In this document: positions 23,854-35,634 of the stretch, in pieces
Layout of the letters: every line of letters starts with the position of its first letter
Position numbering within the stretch: the first letter of the stretch is position 1
DNA from: Hericium rajendrae
Lineage: Eukaryota > Basidiomycota > Agaricomycetes > Russulales > Hericiaceae
Direction: 5' to 3'
Assembly (NCBI GenBank): GCA_033439255.1
Contig: CM065878.1
Coordinates: forward strand, 1,488,001-1,552,000
DNA: 64,000 bases
Made by a program: the position numbers and the translations under genes
The notes under the pieces: model-generated
What the model saw: only the letters and a program-made list of their open reading frames with translations
Told to the model about the DNA's origin: nothing
The model's database searches: none

Positions 23854-25842
23854 TTACCCCGAGCCAGTGACAGATCGACGTCTACTATGATACTTCGGCG
23901 GACTCAATGGCTTCATCTCCCATTGTGGTGCATAAGCATCATGAGGTTCTGTCGACTCAGCAAACATCGACACGAGCACCGAATTCGGCACAATATGCCG
24001 CGCAGGCTGGGGAACAGGCGGGACCGGCGGGACAGTGTCCCCAAAGCTCATCCGCTGGCCCCTATCCTGCGTGAGCTTGAACTTGGGCATCTGCGCCCCG
24101 CCCGACATGCGCCGCGCGCGCGCCGCCTTATGCTCGGGCGTGCCCGCCGCAGCCCCGTCGCGCAGCAGGCTGGCGTGCAGCGAGCTGGACGTCTGCAGCG
24201 CCGCCCGCCCGCCCGGCGGGACGTTCGTCTCCGCCTGCTTCAGCGCGTGCGAGCGCACGCGCCGGTGCCCCGCGAGGAAGCCCTTGCCGCCATGCGCGGG
24301 CTCAGCCTGCCGCGGCGGGTGCGCGGGCTCGAGGCGCTCGGCGGTGAGCTTCGGGACGACGCTCTTGCGGAACACCTGCATGAGGCGCACCTTCTTCCCG
24401 TGCGCGGGGTGCACGAGCGCGGGCGCGCACGAGAAGCCGAGCGGCGTGAACGTGCGCTCGCCGAGCACCGCGCGGCCGGCGGCGCGGTGCTCGCCGACGA
24501 GGTAGTCGAAGCGCCAGGCGGGCGGCTCGGCGCTGCGCACCGAGTACGCGCCGGGCGCCTTGAGCGGGAGGTACGCCTGCCGCGCGGTGTGGTCGTGCGT
24601 CTCGTCGCCGTTGACGAGCACGCGCCGCAGGACGGGCGGCGTGTCGAGCGTCGCGTGGTGGAAGACGAAGGACTGCCGCTTTAGGGGCAGGAAGTCTGCG
24701 CGCCCGGCGCTCAGGTGTGTGGCGAGAGATGGGGGCGCGCCGTCGGGCGCGGCGAGGTGGGCCCGTGTAGCCGACGAGCTTGAAGGCGGGCCGGATGGCG
24801 CGGAAGCCCTCTTGGTCGATGAAGAGCTCGACGGTGATTTCCTTGAGCCAGGCCATCGAGACGGGCAGCAGGCCGAACTTCAGCAGGTCCAGCTTCGAGG
24901 CGGAGAAGGGGCCGGTCGTTGCCCCAGGTGGCGGGACAGGCGTGGGGGCGGCGCGCGAGGACTGGTCGGATTGTGTGGTAGAGGACGAGCCTGAGCGCCG
25001 GCGACAGCGTGATTTCGGAACCGGCGAGCCAGGCAGCGAGTCGGACGACGTAGCGTGGTGCAGCGATGCGGGCGAGTCGGACACGTGTCGCGCGGCGACG
25101 TAGCTGACGCCCTTATGCACGGCAGTACGAAGGCGGGAGGCGAAGCGGTGGTCAGGGCTGGACTCGGGTGTCATAGACAGGGGCGGCGAGCCAGGTGCAA
25201 ACATGGGCGTGGGGAGCGTCGAGAGGGATTGTGAGGGCGTCATGAGCAGCATCAGTCCATCTTCGTCGGTGCATGGGCGCAGAGAGGGAGACAGTGGACC
25301 GAGGGGCTCGCCGTAGTCATTGCAACTGGATCTGGAGGTTTCTGTAAGGAGCGGGCTGGAGCACGAGCGAGGGATACGACATGCAGCTGGGCCGGCACTG
25401 TCAAGAGGCTGCGAGTCTTGGATGGAGATGCGAAACTCCTGCGTCGCGTATGGCTGCGACGGGGACCGAAAATTTCATCAGCTCGGGCGGACAGGCTTCT
25501 CTCGTTCTGCAGCCCCGTCAGCATCCGTGGAATCATGCCTTTACGCTAACCGTAGGCATAGGTCCAAACGTCCCAGCGGTCCCAGGATCCTCGAACCTTG
25601 CCTGCGAACTAGCATCTGCCTGCTCAAAACTGCCAGAACTCGCGCTCGAGCTCGGGTTCAGCGGAAGCTCGATCCCACCATGCAAGAAGATGGGGATCTC
25701 GCCCGAGCTGGGCATCGACGCGAGGTTGTCGAGGCTAACATCCGAGGGCGGGGGCGAAGGTGGTCAAGCGCCTGGAGGATGGTCCAGGTGGTGGAGCGCG
25801 GGATGATGGAGGGAGGAACGAGAAGGGCATGGCGGTAGGCAT
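23854..25842 (-). CDS. Conserved basidiomycete hypothetical protein, about 600 residues
   Basis: The N-terminal part is Pro/Ser-rich (MPTAMPFSFLPPSSRAPPP). The central block reads SKLDLLKFGLLPVSMAWLKE, then VELFIDQEGFRAIRPAFKLV. The C-terminal block runs from FLPLKRQSFVFHHATL through ERTFTPLGFSCAPALVHPAH and KVRLMQVFRKSVVPKLTAE, then a basic Pro-rich tail ending in RRRSVTGSG. One intron near 25350-25375 joins AACQ to TSRSSCNDYGEPLG. Frame changes are needed near 24760, 25460 and 25745, more than in most neighbours, so real decay cannot be excluded. No known domain, transmembrane segment or signal peptide is visible. The composition and blocks look like an uncharacterised Agaricomycete family. 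Confidence 0.58.
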
Positions 25843-26169
25843 GGGTAGACAATCCTGGTTTGAGAAAAATAAAAAGTGGTCAATAGGCTGTAGGCGGGTT
25901 GTGAGATGTCAGCTGTAGAGAGGAAAGAGTTGGGCAGAGAGTGTTGAATGACAAACCGCTCACACGTGATGGCGACAGGAATACATAACCCCAGCGGTGA
26001 CAGAACTGCACAAAGCGGGCAAGCTTAGATTGGCGACCTGTCTCTCGATTAGTATAGGGAAAGTCGGTGCAAGCTAGCATTGTGTGGTGATCTATTATGT
26101 GCGATGTATGTTGTATGTCTTGTGAGATATGTGGACAAAAAACCGGAACCTTTCTCTTCCTTTTCTTCC
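25843..26169. other. Promoter of the hypothetical gene / ALG9 3' flank
   Basis: Both neighbours are on the minus strand. A TATA-like CTTTTTATTTTTCTC (minus strand, about 25862-25876) lies about 20-35 bases upstream of the proposed start at 25842. Confidence 0.4.
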
Positions 26170-28625
26170 CTATGCGGAGGGTACTTTGGTGTGTGCCTTG
26201 ACCTTTTCGTCCACCAGCGCTCTATTGCGCAGGAGACAGTAGTCGCCGAACCTATTTTGCGTCTGCCATGTCTCGCCGGGGAGCCAGAGCGTGCGCGTGA
26301 GGAGCGACGAGTGGCGCGCGTCGAGGAACGGCAAGCACGCGACGCGGTCCCAGTTCGCGCTGTCCGCGGCGTAGCGCGGCTCGTGCGGCGCCGCGACCGG
26401 GTCGTGCGGGAAGTCGAGATCGACGAGGTAGTCGCAGGTCGCGACGTTCACCTGCACCACGCGCATTAGCCAGAAACAACCGACGCAGAACTGCGGGCGA
26501 CGTACGTAGTGCATCGGCTCCTCCTTGTTGAGATCGTTCAGGCCCGGTGGAACCGCCGACGTGCCGACCCTGCGCGCGCGGATGCCGCCCGCCGCGTAGC
26601 TCTCGGCGAAGTGCGCTGGCAGCATCCCGTCGAACTCGCTCTTGATCCAGTCGACGCGAATCCCGTCCGGGACGAGGTAGTGCCCCGGGAAGCGGTGCCA
26701 TTCCTTGCCGTAGCAGAGGCGCATCCCGAAGTCCTTGATCGGCGCGAGGTCCACGGCCTCGTCGTCCGTCTCGTTGTCAGCCTTCCTGTAGCCGGACTCA
26801 TGCCGCGCCGCGAAGACTTCGGGCGGCGGGAGCGGGTGAGGCAACAGGCCGGTGGCGTTCAGCACGCGCGGGAGCTCGTCGGATTGGAGGCGGTAGACGA
26901 CGGTCATGGGGTGTGGTAGTACTTCCAGAGAGCGACGATGCGTGAGACAGAGACGACCATGGAGAAAAGGACAATCGCGAGAGTTGCAAGGCGGAAGATC
27001 GATGTTTTGGAGGCCTGTGACACAGCGACTTCAGCACGAGGGAAAGGAAATAAAAGGAGGCTGCAGTACCTTGTACGGCGAGCTCGTAGCCTTGACGTAT
27101 GCCGTCTCGAGCCATCCTCTGAGAAGATAAACAGTCACTGCAGCATTGAAGCAGATCAAGGGATACACTGGGAAGAGGAACCGCTCCTCCTTGTGCGGCT
27201 GCAGATTCAAGATGCCAAGCCAGACATACACCGTAAGCAGCCTCATCGCAAGCAACATGAATGGCGAGCTCTGTTCAGAAGCAACGCCAGCATAACCCAA
27301 ACGCTTGCGATCGATGCGCGACGTGATGTAGAGCGCGGGAAGCGAGAGGAGCGCGAGCGGCGTGAGGATGTTAAAGTTGAGCAGGAGATTGAGCAGGTAA
27401 TATGACGGAGATTCGGTGCCGTAGAGGGTCGGGCCGCGTGCAGCGTCGGGGAAGACATTGTACTTGACAATGTTCCAGGGCACGAAGACGACTTTTCCGT
27501 AGAAGTACGTATCCACGAGAATGATCGGGACCTGTGGAGAAATTGGGTGTAGTGCATAATGGATAGTTAGGGAGACGTACGGCTATCTGCGCCGCCGCGG
27601 CACCACATAACAGCAAGGCGAACCCAGCGATTGACCAGCCAGTTGCCCTTGGCTTCGGACGTAACGCGATCGCCAGCGTACAGGAACAGCTCCTCGAAAA
27701 TGAAGGGGAACGCGATGGCAAGGGAGAAGGGCCACCCTACGAGTCCACCCGTTGCAAAAAGCAATGTTGCGAACAGGGTCCGCCTGGTGTCAGTATTCGT
27801 CGCTGGAACAATTGCGTACACATAGGCCAGAGTAGTGGTGTACATTGCGAACGTTGACGGAAGGAAGGCTATGACGGAGGTCAGGAGACATGGCTGTAAT
27901 TGCGCAGCCGGAACAAAAGATACCTGTGGACGCGTTCCACATGCCAGCACTCGTGGCTAGCATGAAGAACATGTAGCGAGCGACCCGGTAGTTGATCTTC
28001 TGCTTGACTGTGTCATACAGTTTCGCTTCGCATAGACTGCTGACGATGGCCAGCGCCGTGCGGACGGAGAAGAATGCAGCTCTCTGTCATTGTTCTGTCA
28101 GCGCTCTAGATACGCGTCGATCGCTGCAAACGCACCTTTCCAGATTCGCGAATGATAAAAGAGATTATGGTAGCCGGCAGGTAATGGAGAAGAATGTAGG
28201 CCCAGCTTCTGATGGCGTACGCGGGTGATGTCTCCCATGTCTGGAATCCATAGCCCTTGTCGAGATAGTGCAGAGGCTCCCAGAAGTTAAAGACTACAAT
28301 GGACTGGGTGAGGAATGATGGCCACGGAAGCAGAAGAGGGCGCAACCTTCGTCACAGTCCTGGATGTTGGAGTACATCGCACCAGTGACTCGGATGAGAA
28401 GCAAGATGCGGAGGGCTAAGCCAAAGCTCGGGCTCCATGGGGCCCGATTCGCTCTGCAATAAAGGTCAAAATAGGCAGACAAAGGATAACAAGGTACGCA
28501 GACCTTCGCAGCTGATCTTGTAAAATTCCAGCATGCCTCGCCGCAGGTGATGATGCGGCGGGTTTTTTGTCCTTCTCGGAGCCCAGGGGTCTGCGGAAGC
28601 GGAGCGTCTGGATGCCAGAGGCCAT
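26170..28625 (-). CDS. ALG9: Alpha-1,2-mannosyltransferase ALG9 (GT22, N-glycan assembly)
   Basis: It adds the seventh and ninth mannose to the lipid-linked oligosaccharide in the ER lumen, using Dol-P-Man. The family hallmark HKEERFLFPVYPLI is at about 27150-27190. The N-terminal loop reads VTGAMYSNIQDCDEVFNFWE and LHYLDKGYGFQTWE, and the C-terminal luminal block reads LCYGKEWHRFPGHYLVPDG. Many hydrophobic segments are visible (SFGLALRILLLIR, LVGWPFSLAIAFPFIFEELF, PFMLLAMRLLTVYVWLG), as expected for a multi-span ER enzyme. About seven exons splice in frame; apparent breaks near 27900 and 26490 are introns. No frameshift is needed. It faces the forkhead gene across 306 bp. Confidence 0.96.
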
Positions 28626-28931
28626 GAGGAGCTGAAGTGTCTCAGATATACAAGAGCACGGAGGATAAATGAAAACGCCTACATCTGCTTGTTGATGAGA
28701 GAAGAGACTTGGGACACGCGCCTATCGCGCCGTTTTGACGCGCGCGTCACATGCGCTAACGCAATTGTCTTATCGGGACGGCGGATCTACAAAAGTACAA
28801 TGGGCGGCGTTAGGTAAGGCCTAATTTCCCCTGGTGGACCCACAACGACATCGCACAACAAGCGTCTATGATCCCCTTCGCGTTCAATTCCTCTTAAAGC
28901 CCCGTCTGCTCGCTGCAGCGGAGCATCCATC
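28626..28931. promoter_or_regulatory. Divergent ALG9/forkhead promoter
   Basis: A 306-bp shared upstream region. It contains one copy of TGGGACACG (28710-28718), the motif clustered upstream of MET1. Several GCGCG/GCGTC motifs lie around 28720-28750. Confidence 0.45.
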
Positions 28932-30295
28932 ATGTCCCGTCTCGACTCCATTCTGAATCCAGAGCTCGACTTCAAGGCTACCCTCAGGTGCGTCCCTCGT
29001 CATTTTCCAGTCCCCGCATTCCCCCCTCTCATTTCTTTCTTTGTCCTTTGGCACCAAAACAGACCAGAAATGGTCCCATCCCCCGCAATAAGTCTTGCAT
29101 CTCCCAGTTCTAGCACGAGCAATGCAGGAGAAACCTCCCACTACGTCCACAAGACCAGCGACTACGAAGTGCACGAATCGCACGACAGATGCCCCGACAA
29201 CCTCGATTGCCTCCCCAATACCGACGGCCGTCCCCAGCATACCCTCCCCATAATCCTCCGTGCTGCAATTCTCGGTAGCCCCAAGAAAAGACTCACCATC
29301 CGTGAGATCTATGCCGCGATGGAATCCAAGTACCCGTACTACAGAACCGCAGGCCAGACATGGAAGGTAAGGCTTTGTGCGTTTTGACGCGATTCATGTT
29401 GTGCTGAACCCTCTTTAGCAATCCGTTCGACATCATCTATCCCTGAACAGGCTGTTTGAGAAGCAGCCCCGCCCCGTGACGGACCCCGGCTTCGGCTCGT
29501 ACTGGACGGTCAACCTCACTGCGCCGCCGGGCACAAAGCGACCGCGCAAGCGCGGACGTCCCAAGGGCGATCCTGCTGTCGACGACAACAACGGGGAGCC
29601 ACGCAAGCGCGGTCGCCCGCGGAAGGTACCCCTCACGGGCGATGCGGCCATGTTCGATCATCCTCCAATCGCGACGCTGCCGATCCCCATCCACGATCAG
29701 CGCGCAGGCGAGGGCCCCTGCCATATCTCGGCGCTGCGCACGGGCGGCGGGATGCGTGGACATATCCTGGATGAAGACGAAGTCGACGAGATCATGCCGT
29801 TGGACGAGCGCAATCCCGTCAACCCGGAGGACGACTACGAAGAGCGAAGACGAGATTACGCTGGACATCGAGCCGCGGTCGGACACGCCGGTATTCGAGA
29901 CGGCGAGTCCGCCTTGCATGCAGAGTCAGGCGCAGGGTCCGGTCATGACGCGGCTGCCCCCCATGCGCGTGCCGTTCGACGGGCCCGAAAACATCATCGA
30001 CCGGCTGAGGATCGAGATGGATGGACTGCGGCGGCAGAGTGCAGAGGCGGTGTCGGTGTCCATGCGGATGTCGGATCAGCTGTCCGAGGCACAAGCGGAG
30101 GCGTCCCGTGCGCGAGCGGCGCTGAAGGCCGCGGAGAGCATGCTGCAGGAGGAGACGCGACGCAGGCAAGAGGCGGAAAGGTCAAGGCAGGAGGCGGAGA
30201 GGGCAGCAGATGATGAGGCACGGATGCGCCTGGAGGCCGAGGACCAGCTGAGGAGTATACAGCATCAATGGAGAACGCCCGTTCCGCACGAATGA
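28932..30295 (+). CDS. Forkhead transcription factor with two AT-hooks and a C-terminal coiled coil
   Basis: A nuclear DNA-binding protein. The forkhead domain runs from RPQHTLPIILRAAILGSP through REIYAAMESKYPYYRTAGQ and TWKQSVRHHLSLNRLFEK to GSYWTVN. It is split by an intron (about 29366-29419) exactly before the recognition helix QSVRHHLSLN. Directly after it come two AT-hooks, PRKRGRPKG and PRKRGRPRK, which contact the minor groove of AT-rich DNA. An acidic stretch follows, then a heptad-rich coiled coil (about 30000-30270) with a Gln/Glu/Arg repeat. The first intron joins FKATL-RPEMVPSP. The frame changes once near 29842, and the coiled coil lies in the new frame. The target genes are unknown. 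Confidence 0.92.
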
Positions 30296-30942
30296 AGCAG
30301 GCCAGGATCTTATAATAAGGAGTATATGTTTTGTGGCAGGGGAACAGTTTGAAAAGCGTAGTTTGGATAGTTTGGATATGTCTTCGATTGTAGAGAATTA
30401 GCATTCTACTAGGGCTCCCTATGTTATCATTGATTACTTGGTTCATACTGTAGCTATTGACTATGGAACATGGTGTTAATTGCCTCGGATTGACATGGTA
30501 GGCTTGGTGGGAGGTATCGATTCTATACGAGACATAGCAACGAGATCAGCGGAGATAATGGGAGATTGCAGGTAGAGCAAAGCGATAAGCACGATACCGT
30601 AGCAGCGGGACCACCTCATATCATATGGACCTACAATTTGATGCTGCGTCGCGCTATTTGTTGACGGAAGCGGACGTTGTGGCCGACTGTGGTCGCCGCA
30701 ATATCACGCGTTCGATCGCCAGGGACAAAGCGCGGAGCCACACACCCGCAAACAACAAATGCTCGCGCCCTTCCTTTTCGGGACACGCACATTTGCGAAT
30801 TTCGAAATATTCCTGGTGCGTTACAGTCCGTGCGCTTTACTCGAGGTAAGGAACACCGGTTCTCTTGTGTACAAGATGATTGTAATGGTCTGCAGATATA
30901 ATACAAAAGGCGAGGGTTCGATTTGAAGCCCCATAAATCGCC
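30296..30942. other. Spacer upstream of UTP13, no gene seen
   Basis: It holds the forkhead 3' flank and the UTP13 promoter. The short open frames have no domain or codon bias. A GGGTTCGA at about 30913 resembles a pol III B box but has no tRNA fold around it. Confidence 0.45.
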
Positions 30943-33897
30943 ATGGCCTCCCGATCAAAACTGAAGACCGCGTACGTCCCGCCGTCCATCCAGACATTCA
31001 GGTTTCTTGACTTATACCCAGCTTCAAGAAGGCGCGGGTAATTGCACCCCTACACACAGGAGGCCCCGTCGCCGTCACCGCCGATGGACAGCGGCTCGTG
31101 ACATGCGTAGGCGAGGAGGCCATCCTCACCGACCTCAGCCAAGGCCTCGAAATATGCCGTTTCGTCGGCGTGCGTCTTGTTTTCCTCCCTGCACTCCTCC
31201 TACTGACCGACCCGCAGGACACCGAATCGATCACCGCGCTCTGCGTCACGCCGAACGGGAAGCACCTCTGCCTCTTCACCGCCGCGATGGCGCTCCGGAT
31301 CTATGACCTCCCCCCGGAGTCCGCGCCGCCGCAGGACAAGCCCGTGCACCCCGCGCGCGTGCTCGCGCGCGCGCACGACGCGCCCGTGCACGTGTGCGCT
31401 GCGGACCCGACGGGGACGTACCTCGCGGCGGGCGGCGCGGACGGGAGCGTGCGCGTGTGGGACGTCGCGCGCGGGTTCGCGACGCACGTGCTGCGCGGGC
31501 ACGGCGGCGTCGTGAGCGCGCTCGCGTTCAGCTTCCCGCCGCGCGCGGACGTCGGCGCACGAGTGCTGCGGCTTGTTACTGGGAGCGTGGACACGCGCGT
31601 GCGCGTGTGGGAGCTCGGGCGTGCGGCGGCGGAGGCGCGGAGTGGGAAGGGCGCGAAGCCGGAGGCCGTGCTGGAGGGACATGTGAGTGTGCCGAGAGGG
31701 GTTGCGGTGAGTGCGGATGGGCGGTGGGTTGTGACGGGCGGGCGGGACGCGGTCGTCTTAGTGTGGGATATGTGGGGGAAGAAGAGGAAGGGGAAGCAGA
31801 AGGAGGGGGAGGAGAAAGTTAACCCGGTATTGGTGAAGACGGTGCCGGTGCTGGAGCGGGTCGAGGCAGTGGGGATCTTGGAGGAGAATGAGGTCGTGGC
31901 TGGTGCGGAGGCTGCGCCGGGGGAACTTGCGGTTTTATACCGCCGGCGAGAAGGGCGTGGTTAGGATATGGGACGCGAAGGAGGGTAGTGTGCTTTGCAC
32001 GTTCGGAGTTGAGCAGGAGGAGCCGAGCTCGGACGACCAAGAAGAACAACGCCAGATTCTCGATGCCATGTATGTCTTTTTCTAACCACACGATATAATG
32101 AACCCGGTGTCTAATAATAATCAAATAGCTATATCCCGACCACACATACCGTCCTCTCCATCCACGCCGATCAAAATCTCCTCTTCCACTCACTCCCGAG
32201 CGGCACGCTCGAACGCCAGCTCATCGGCTTCAACGACGAAATCATCGACGCGGCCTTCCTGCGTGCCCCCGACAGCGAAGCCGACACGCACCTCGCGCTC
32301 GCGACCAACTCATCGCTCATCCGGCTATACAGCACAGCGTCGCTCGACGCGCGTCCTCCTCGCAGGTCACAAAGACATCGTGCTCGCGCTCGCCGCGCGC
32401 ACCGATGGACGCATGCTCGGCAGCGGCGGGAAAGACCGCGCCGCGCGGCTCTGGGCGCCCGCCGCCGCCGCCGCCTCCGAGTGGGCGTGCGTCGCGGTGT
32501 GCGAGGGCCACGCGGAGAGTGTCGGCGCGCTCGCATTTGGGCGGGCGGGTGCGTTCGTGTTCACGGGCTCGCAGGACCGCACGATCAAGATGTGGGATCT
32601 CTCTGGGGTGCCGGAGGAGGCGCGCGGGGGCGCGGAGGCCGTGCGGTGCAAGAGCCTGTGCACGCATAAGGCGCACGAGAAGGACATCAACGCGCTCGAC
32701 GTCGCGCCGAACGACGCGCTGCTCGCGTCGGGCTCGCAGGACCGCACCGCGAAGGTGTTCGGCATCACGTACGGCGGGGGCGGCGAGGCTGGGGCCAGGG
32801 GCGAGCTGAAGCTGCTGGGGACGTGCCGCGGGCACAAGCGCGGGGTGTGGAGCGTGCGCTTCGCGGCGCACGAGCGCGTGCTCGCGACGGGCGGGGGGAC
32901 CGCACGGTGCGGCTGTGGGGGCTCGAGCGCTTCGAGTGCGTGCGCGTGCTCGAGGGGCACGGGAACTCCGTGCTGCGCGTCGCGTGGCTCGCGCAGGCGC
33001 AGCTCGCGAGCGCGGGCGCGGACGGGCTCGTGAAGGTGTGGGACACGCGCGCGGAGGAGTGCGTCGCGACGCTAGATGGGCATGAGGACAAGGTGTGGGC
33101 GCTTGCGGTTGCGCGGAATGGGAAGAGCATCGTGAGCGGCGCGGCGGACTCGCGGGTTGTGTTTTGGGAGGATTGTACGGAGGAGGAGGAGGCACGGCGC
33201 GAGGAGGAGCGCGCGCAGGAGGTGCTGCAGTACGTGGTTTGTCTGGTCTTGATCCAGGTTGCGGCTGATGGTGATTTGTGCACAGGGAGCAGGACTTCCT
33301 GAACTACGTCGCGCTCGCGGATTACCGCCGCGCGATCGAACTCGCGCTCTCGCTTGGACACCCAGGGCGGCTGTACACCCTCTTCAAAGACCTTGCGTCC
33401 TCCGCAACCGGTACGCCGTCTCCTTTCGCTTCGCCCGCTCCGCTAACACATGTATTGACGCAGAGGACGCGACGAGCCTGACGGGGCATCCCGCGGTCGA
33501 CGCGGTGCTTGCCGGCCTGCACCCGACGGACCTCGCGCGCCTGCTCGGCTACGTGCGCACGTGGAACGCGCGCGCGAAGACGGCGGGCGTCGCGCAGCGC
33601 GTGCTGCACGCCGTCGTGAAGCTGCGCGGGGCGGACGAGATCCTCGCCGCGCTGAGCGGGGGCGACGAGGCACGCGCGCCCCTGGCGAACGGGGTGGATG
33701 GGGCGATCGGCGGAGAAAAGAAGGGAGAAACAGGCGGGCCGAAGGCGCTGCTGGACGCGCTGATGCCGTATACGGAGCGCCATCTCGCGCGGATGGAGCG
33801 GCTGGTTGCGGAGAGCTATGTTGTTGATCTTGTGTTGGGGGAGATGGATATGTTTATGGACGAGGAGGCGGAGGAGGGGATGGATGTTGATGCGTAG
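30943..33897 (+). CDS. UTP13: U3 snoRNP WD-repeat protein UTP13 (18S rRNA processing)
   Basis: A component of the small-subunit processome (UtpB module) in the nucleolus. It starts MASRSKLKTAFKKARVIAP and has two runs of WD40 repeats, for example GSVRVWDVARGF, RVRVWELG, RTIKMWDLSG, RTVRLWGLERFE and GLVKVWDTRAEECVATL. The C-terminal Utp13 domain follows (REQDFLNYVALADYRRAIELA through VLGEMDMFMDE), ending in a short acidic tail. Introns lie near 30972, 31180, 32070, 33230 and 33411. Frame changes lie at the five-G run 31919-31923, near 32347 and at the six-G run 32893-32898, each fixed by one base. The coding DNA is extremely GC-rich (long GCGCGC stretches), which may promote such errors. Confidence 0.93.
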
Positions 33898-34275
33898 GTT
33901 TTAGGTGTATCTATGCGTGGGCTTCGAATGTAGAACTGCAGTGTTGTAATTGCTCAGGTTCTTGCTTATAGACTGGTGTTTGGTCTGTCTCGACGCGTAC
34001 GGACAGGCGAGCAGTCGGCTGATCACTATGGAAGCACAGTAATGCATTGCCGACAAGGAATCGATAGGGGGTATATATTTGTTATGGTACAGATGAACGT
34101 AGCTTTACTATAGTAAGTGGTCTAAGTAGGATTCCAGGTGTCAGTTAGCTCCGGGGGTAGAATGTAGGATTAGATGAGAAGCGTAGATGTAAAGGGAAAG
34201 GATCATGGAGATACTGATATGTTAATAGAATAAATGACCAGCGCGAGATTTCAGGACAGCTTGCCAGCAGGGCGT
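33898..34275. other. Convergent spacer UTP13 / aminotransferase
   Basis: An AT-richer 378-bp stretch between two facing genes. It presumably holds both polyadenylation regions. Nothing else was seen. Confidence 0.45.
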
Positions 34276-35176
34276 CTACTCCTTGGCCAGCTGCACAACG
34301 CCCAAGCGACAGCCCTCGACGCCATTGAACACGAGCACCATCTCCCCATTGCGGACGCCGGCCTTCCGGAGCGCCCTGCTCGCCTGACCGCGGCGCCCAC
34401 CACTGGGCTCCCCCCCAACCCCATCGACCGCGACGCGCCCCTGCTCGACGAGCCAGCGGCGCATGACGCCGGGCAGGCACCCGGTGGACTGCGAGGGGGT
34501 GAGCCAGCGCCCGCCGCGGAAGAGCGCGATGTTACGGATGCTCGTCTCCGTGAGCTGCTGCGCCGCGTTGAAGAGGAGCACGTCCGCGTCTGCGCCTGGC
34601 GGGACGTGCCGCGTGCGGGCTGCGGTGTATTGTGGGCGGTGTGAGGTCTTGGTGCACGTGAAGAGGGACGAGGGGGTTGGCACGGTATCGAGGGTGATGG
34701 AGAGCAGGTCGGGGAGGCCTGTGGGGAGCGCGGAGGTGTTGTGCGTGATGGTGCTTGCGAGTGTCGGGTCCGCGGCAAGGGGGGCGGTTGGGGCGGTCGT
34801 TATGGTGAGCGTGCCAGCAGGGCTTATCGCGGCGCGCACCTGGTCGGCAGGGTAATTTGCTAGCAACGGAAAGGAGCTACGCGACGCGCACCTTGAGCGG
34901 GCCGTCAGAGCCTTGGACGGCCTCGACGCATCGCTGTTCAAAGGCGGGCCAGCCCAGCGCGGAGGTGGGATCCTCCATTGCGCGCACGATGTCTGCCCAG
35001 CGCGGGCCGTGGGCGCGGGCCGCGTCAAGGATCCGCGTGTGGTGGTAGCGGAGGAGCATAAACGGGCTCGGGGTGCCCTCCTTGGCGTCAGTGTTCCATT
35101 GGGCGGGCAGGAGGAGGGCGGGGTCGTAGCGGGTGGAGGAGATGAGGTCGTATTCGACGGCGTCGAGGGTCGTCAT
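34276..35176 (-). CDS. ABZ2: Class IV aminotransferase, aminodeoxychorismate lyase type
   Basis: It probably converts aminodeoxychorismate to p-aminobenzoate for folate. The start MTTLDAVEYDLISSTRYDP and the block GTPSPFMLLRYHHTRIL match fungal ADC lyases. The PLP lysine lies in FTCTKTSHR. The fold-type IV blocks LTETSIRNIALFRGGRW and STGCLPGVMRRWLVEQG follow in the right order. An apparent stop after PLKVRVA is explained by a 52-base intron (about 34842-34893, GTGCGC...GACCAG) that joins PLK to VRAAISPAGTLTI, so no frameshift is needed. Branched-chain or D-amino-acid aminotransferase activity is the alternative within the superfamily. It is divergent from the Nbr1-like gene. Confidence 0.83.
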
Positions 35177-35634
35177 TATTTAATGCGCGTGGTGTGGAGG
35201 AGAGGACAAGGTACTTATTGGCGCTTAAATCTCGCATAGGCGCCGTGACCGGTAGCTTGGCCTGGCTTACGTCAAGAAAGAGTAAGTCGTCGCAGACGGC
35301 GAGGACGACCAGCACGAATAGGAACGGCGTCTCTGGTCGCGTTGTAGCCGTTGGTGGTCGTGTACTTGGCTTGTGCGCAGCAGAGACATCGGTGCGGCTT
35401 CGGCGGAGGCACCGCTTCTGGACAAGTCGCGGTGGCGCGGCAAGGACAGGTATAATAGGCTGGCGTAATCCGCATCTCCGCTGCGCCCCTTTGCTGCCAT
35501 CCCCCAACATCCCCCATCCATAACAACTCAACTACTTCCACATCTTTCCTTGCTTCTTCTCAACCACTTTCGTACTTTCTATTCTATTATCAGTTGCCTT
35601 CTTTCGGTCTTGTTCCAGAACCCTTTGAGCCAGA
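35177..35634. promoter_or_regulatory. Divergent promoter, aminotransferase / Nbr1-like gene
   Basis: The 458-bp shared upstream region ends in a strong C/T-rich tract (about 35505-35610) just before the Nbr1-like start, a common core-promoter feature in basidiomycetes. No further gene is present. Confidence 0.4.

Noticed and set aside
23713-24684. 323-codon plus-strand open frame
   Set aside because: It is the antisense shadow of the GC-rich minus-strand hypothetical gene; its composition is Arg/Ala-biased as expected for a shadow.
30905-30930. GGGTTCGA as a tRNA B box
   Set aside because: No matching A box or cloverleaf.
34842-34900. Apparent frameshift in the class IV aminotransferase after PLKVRVA
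   Set aside because: A 52-base GT-AG intron joins PLK to VRAAISPAG and restores the family sequence without any indel.
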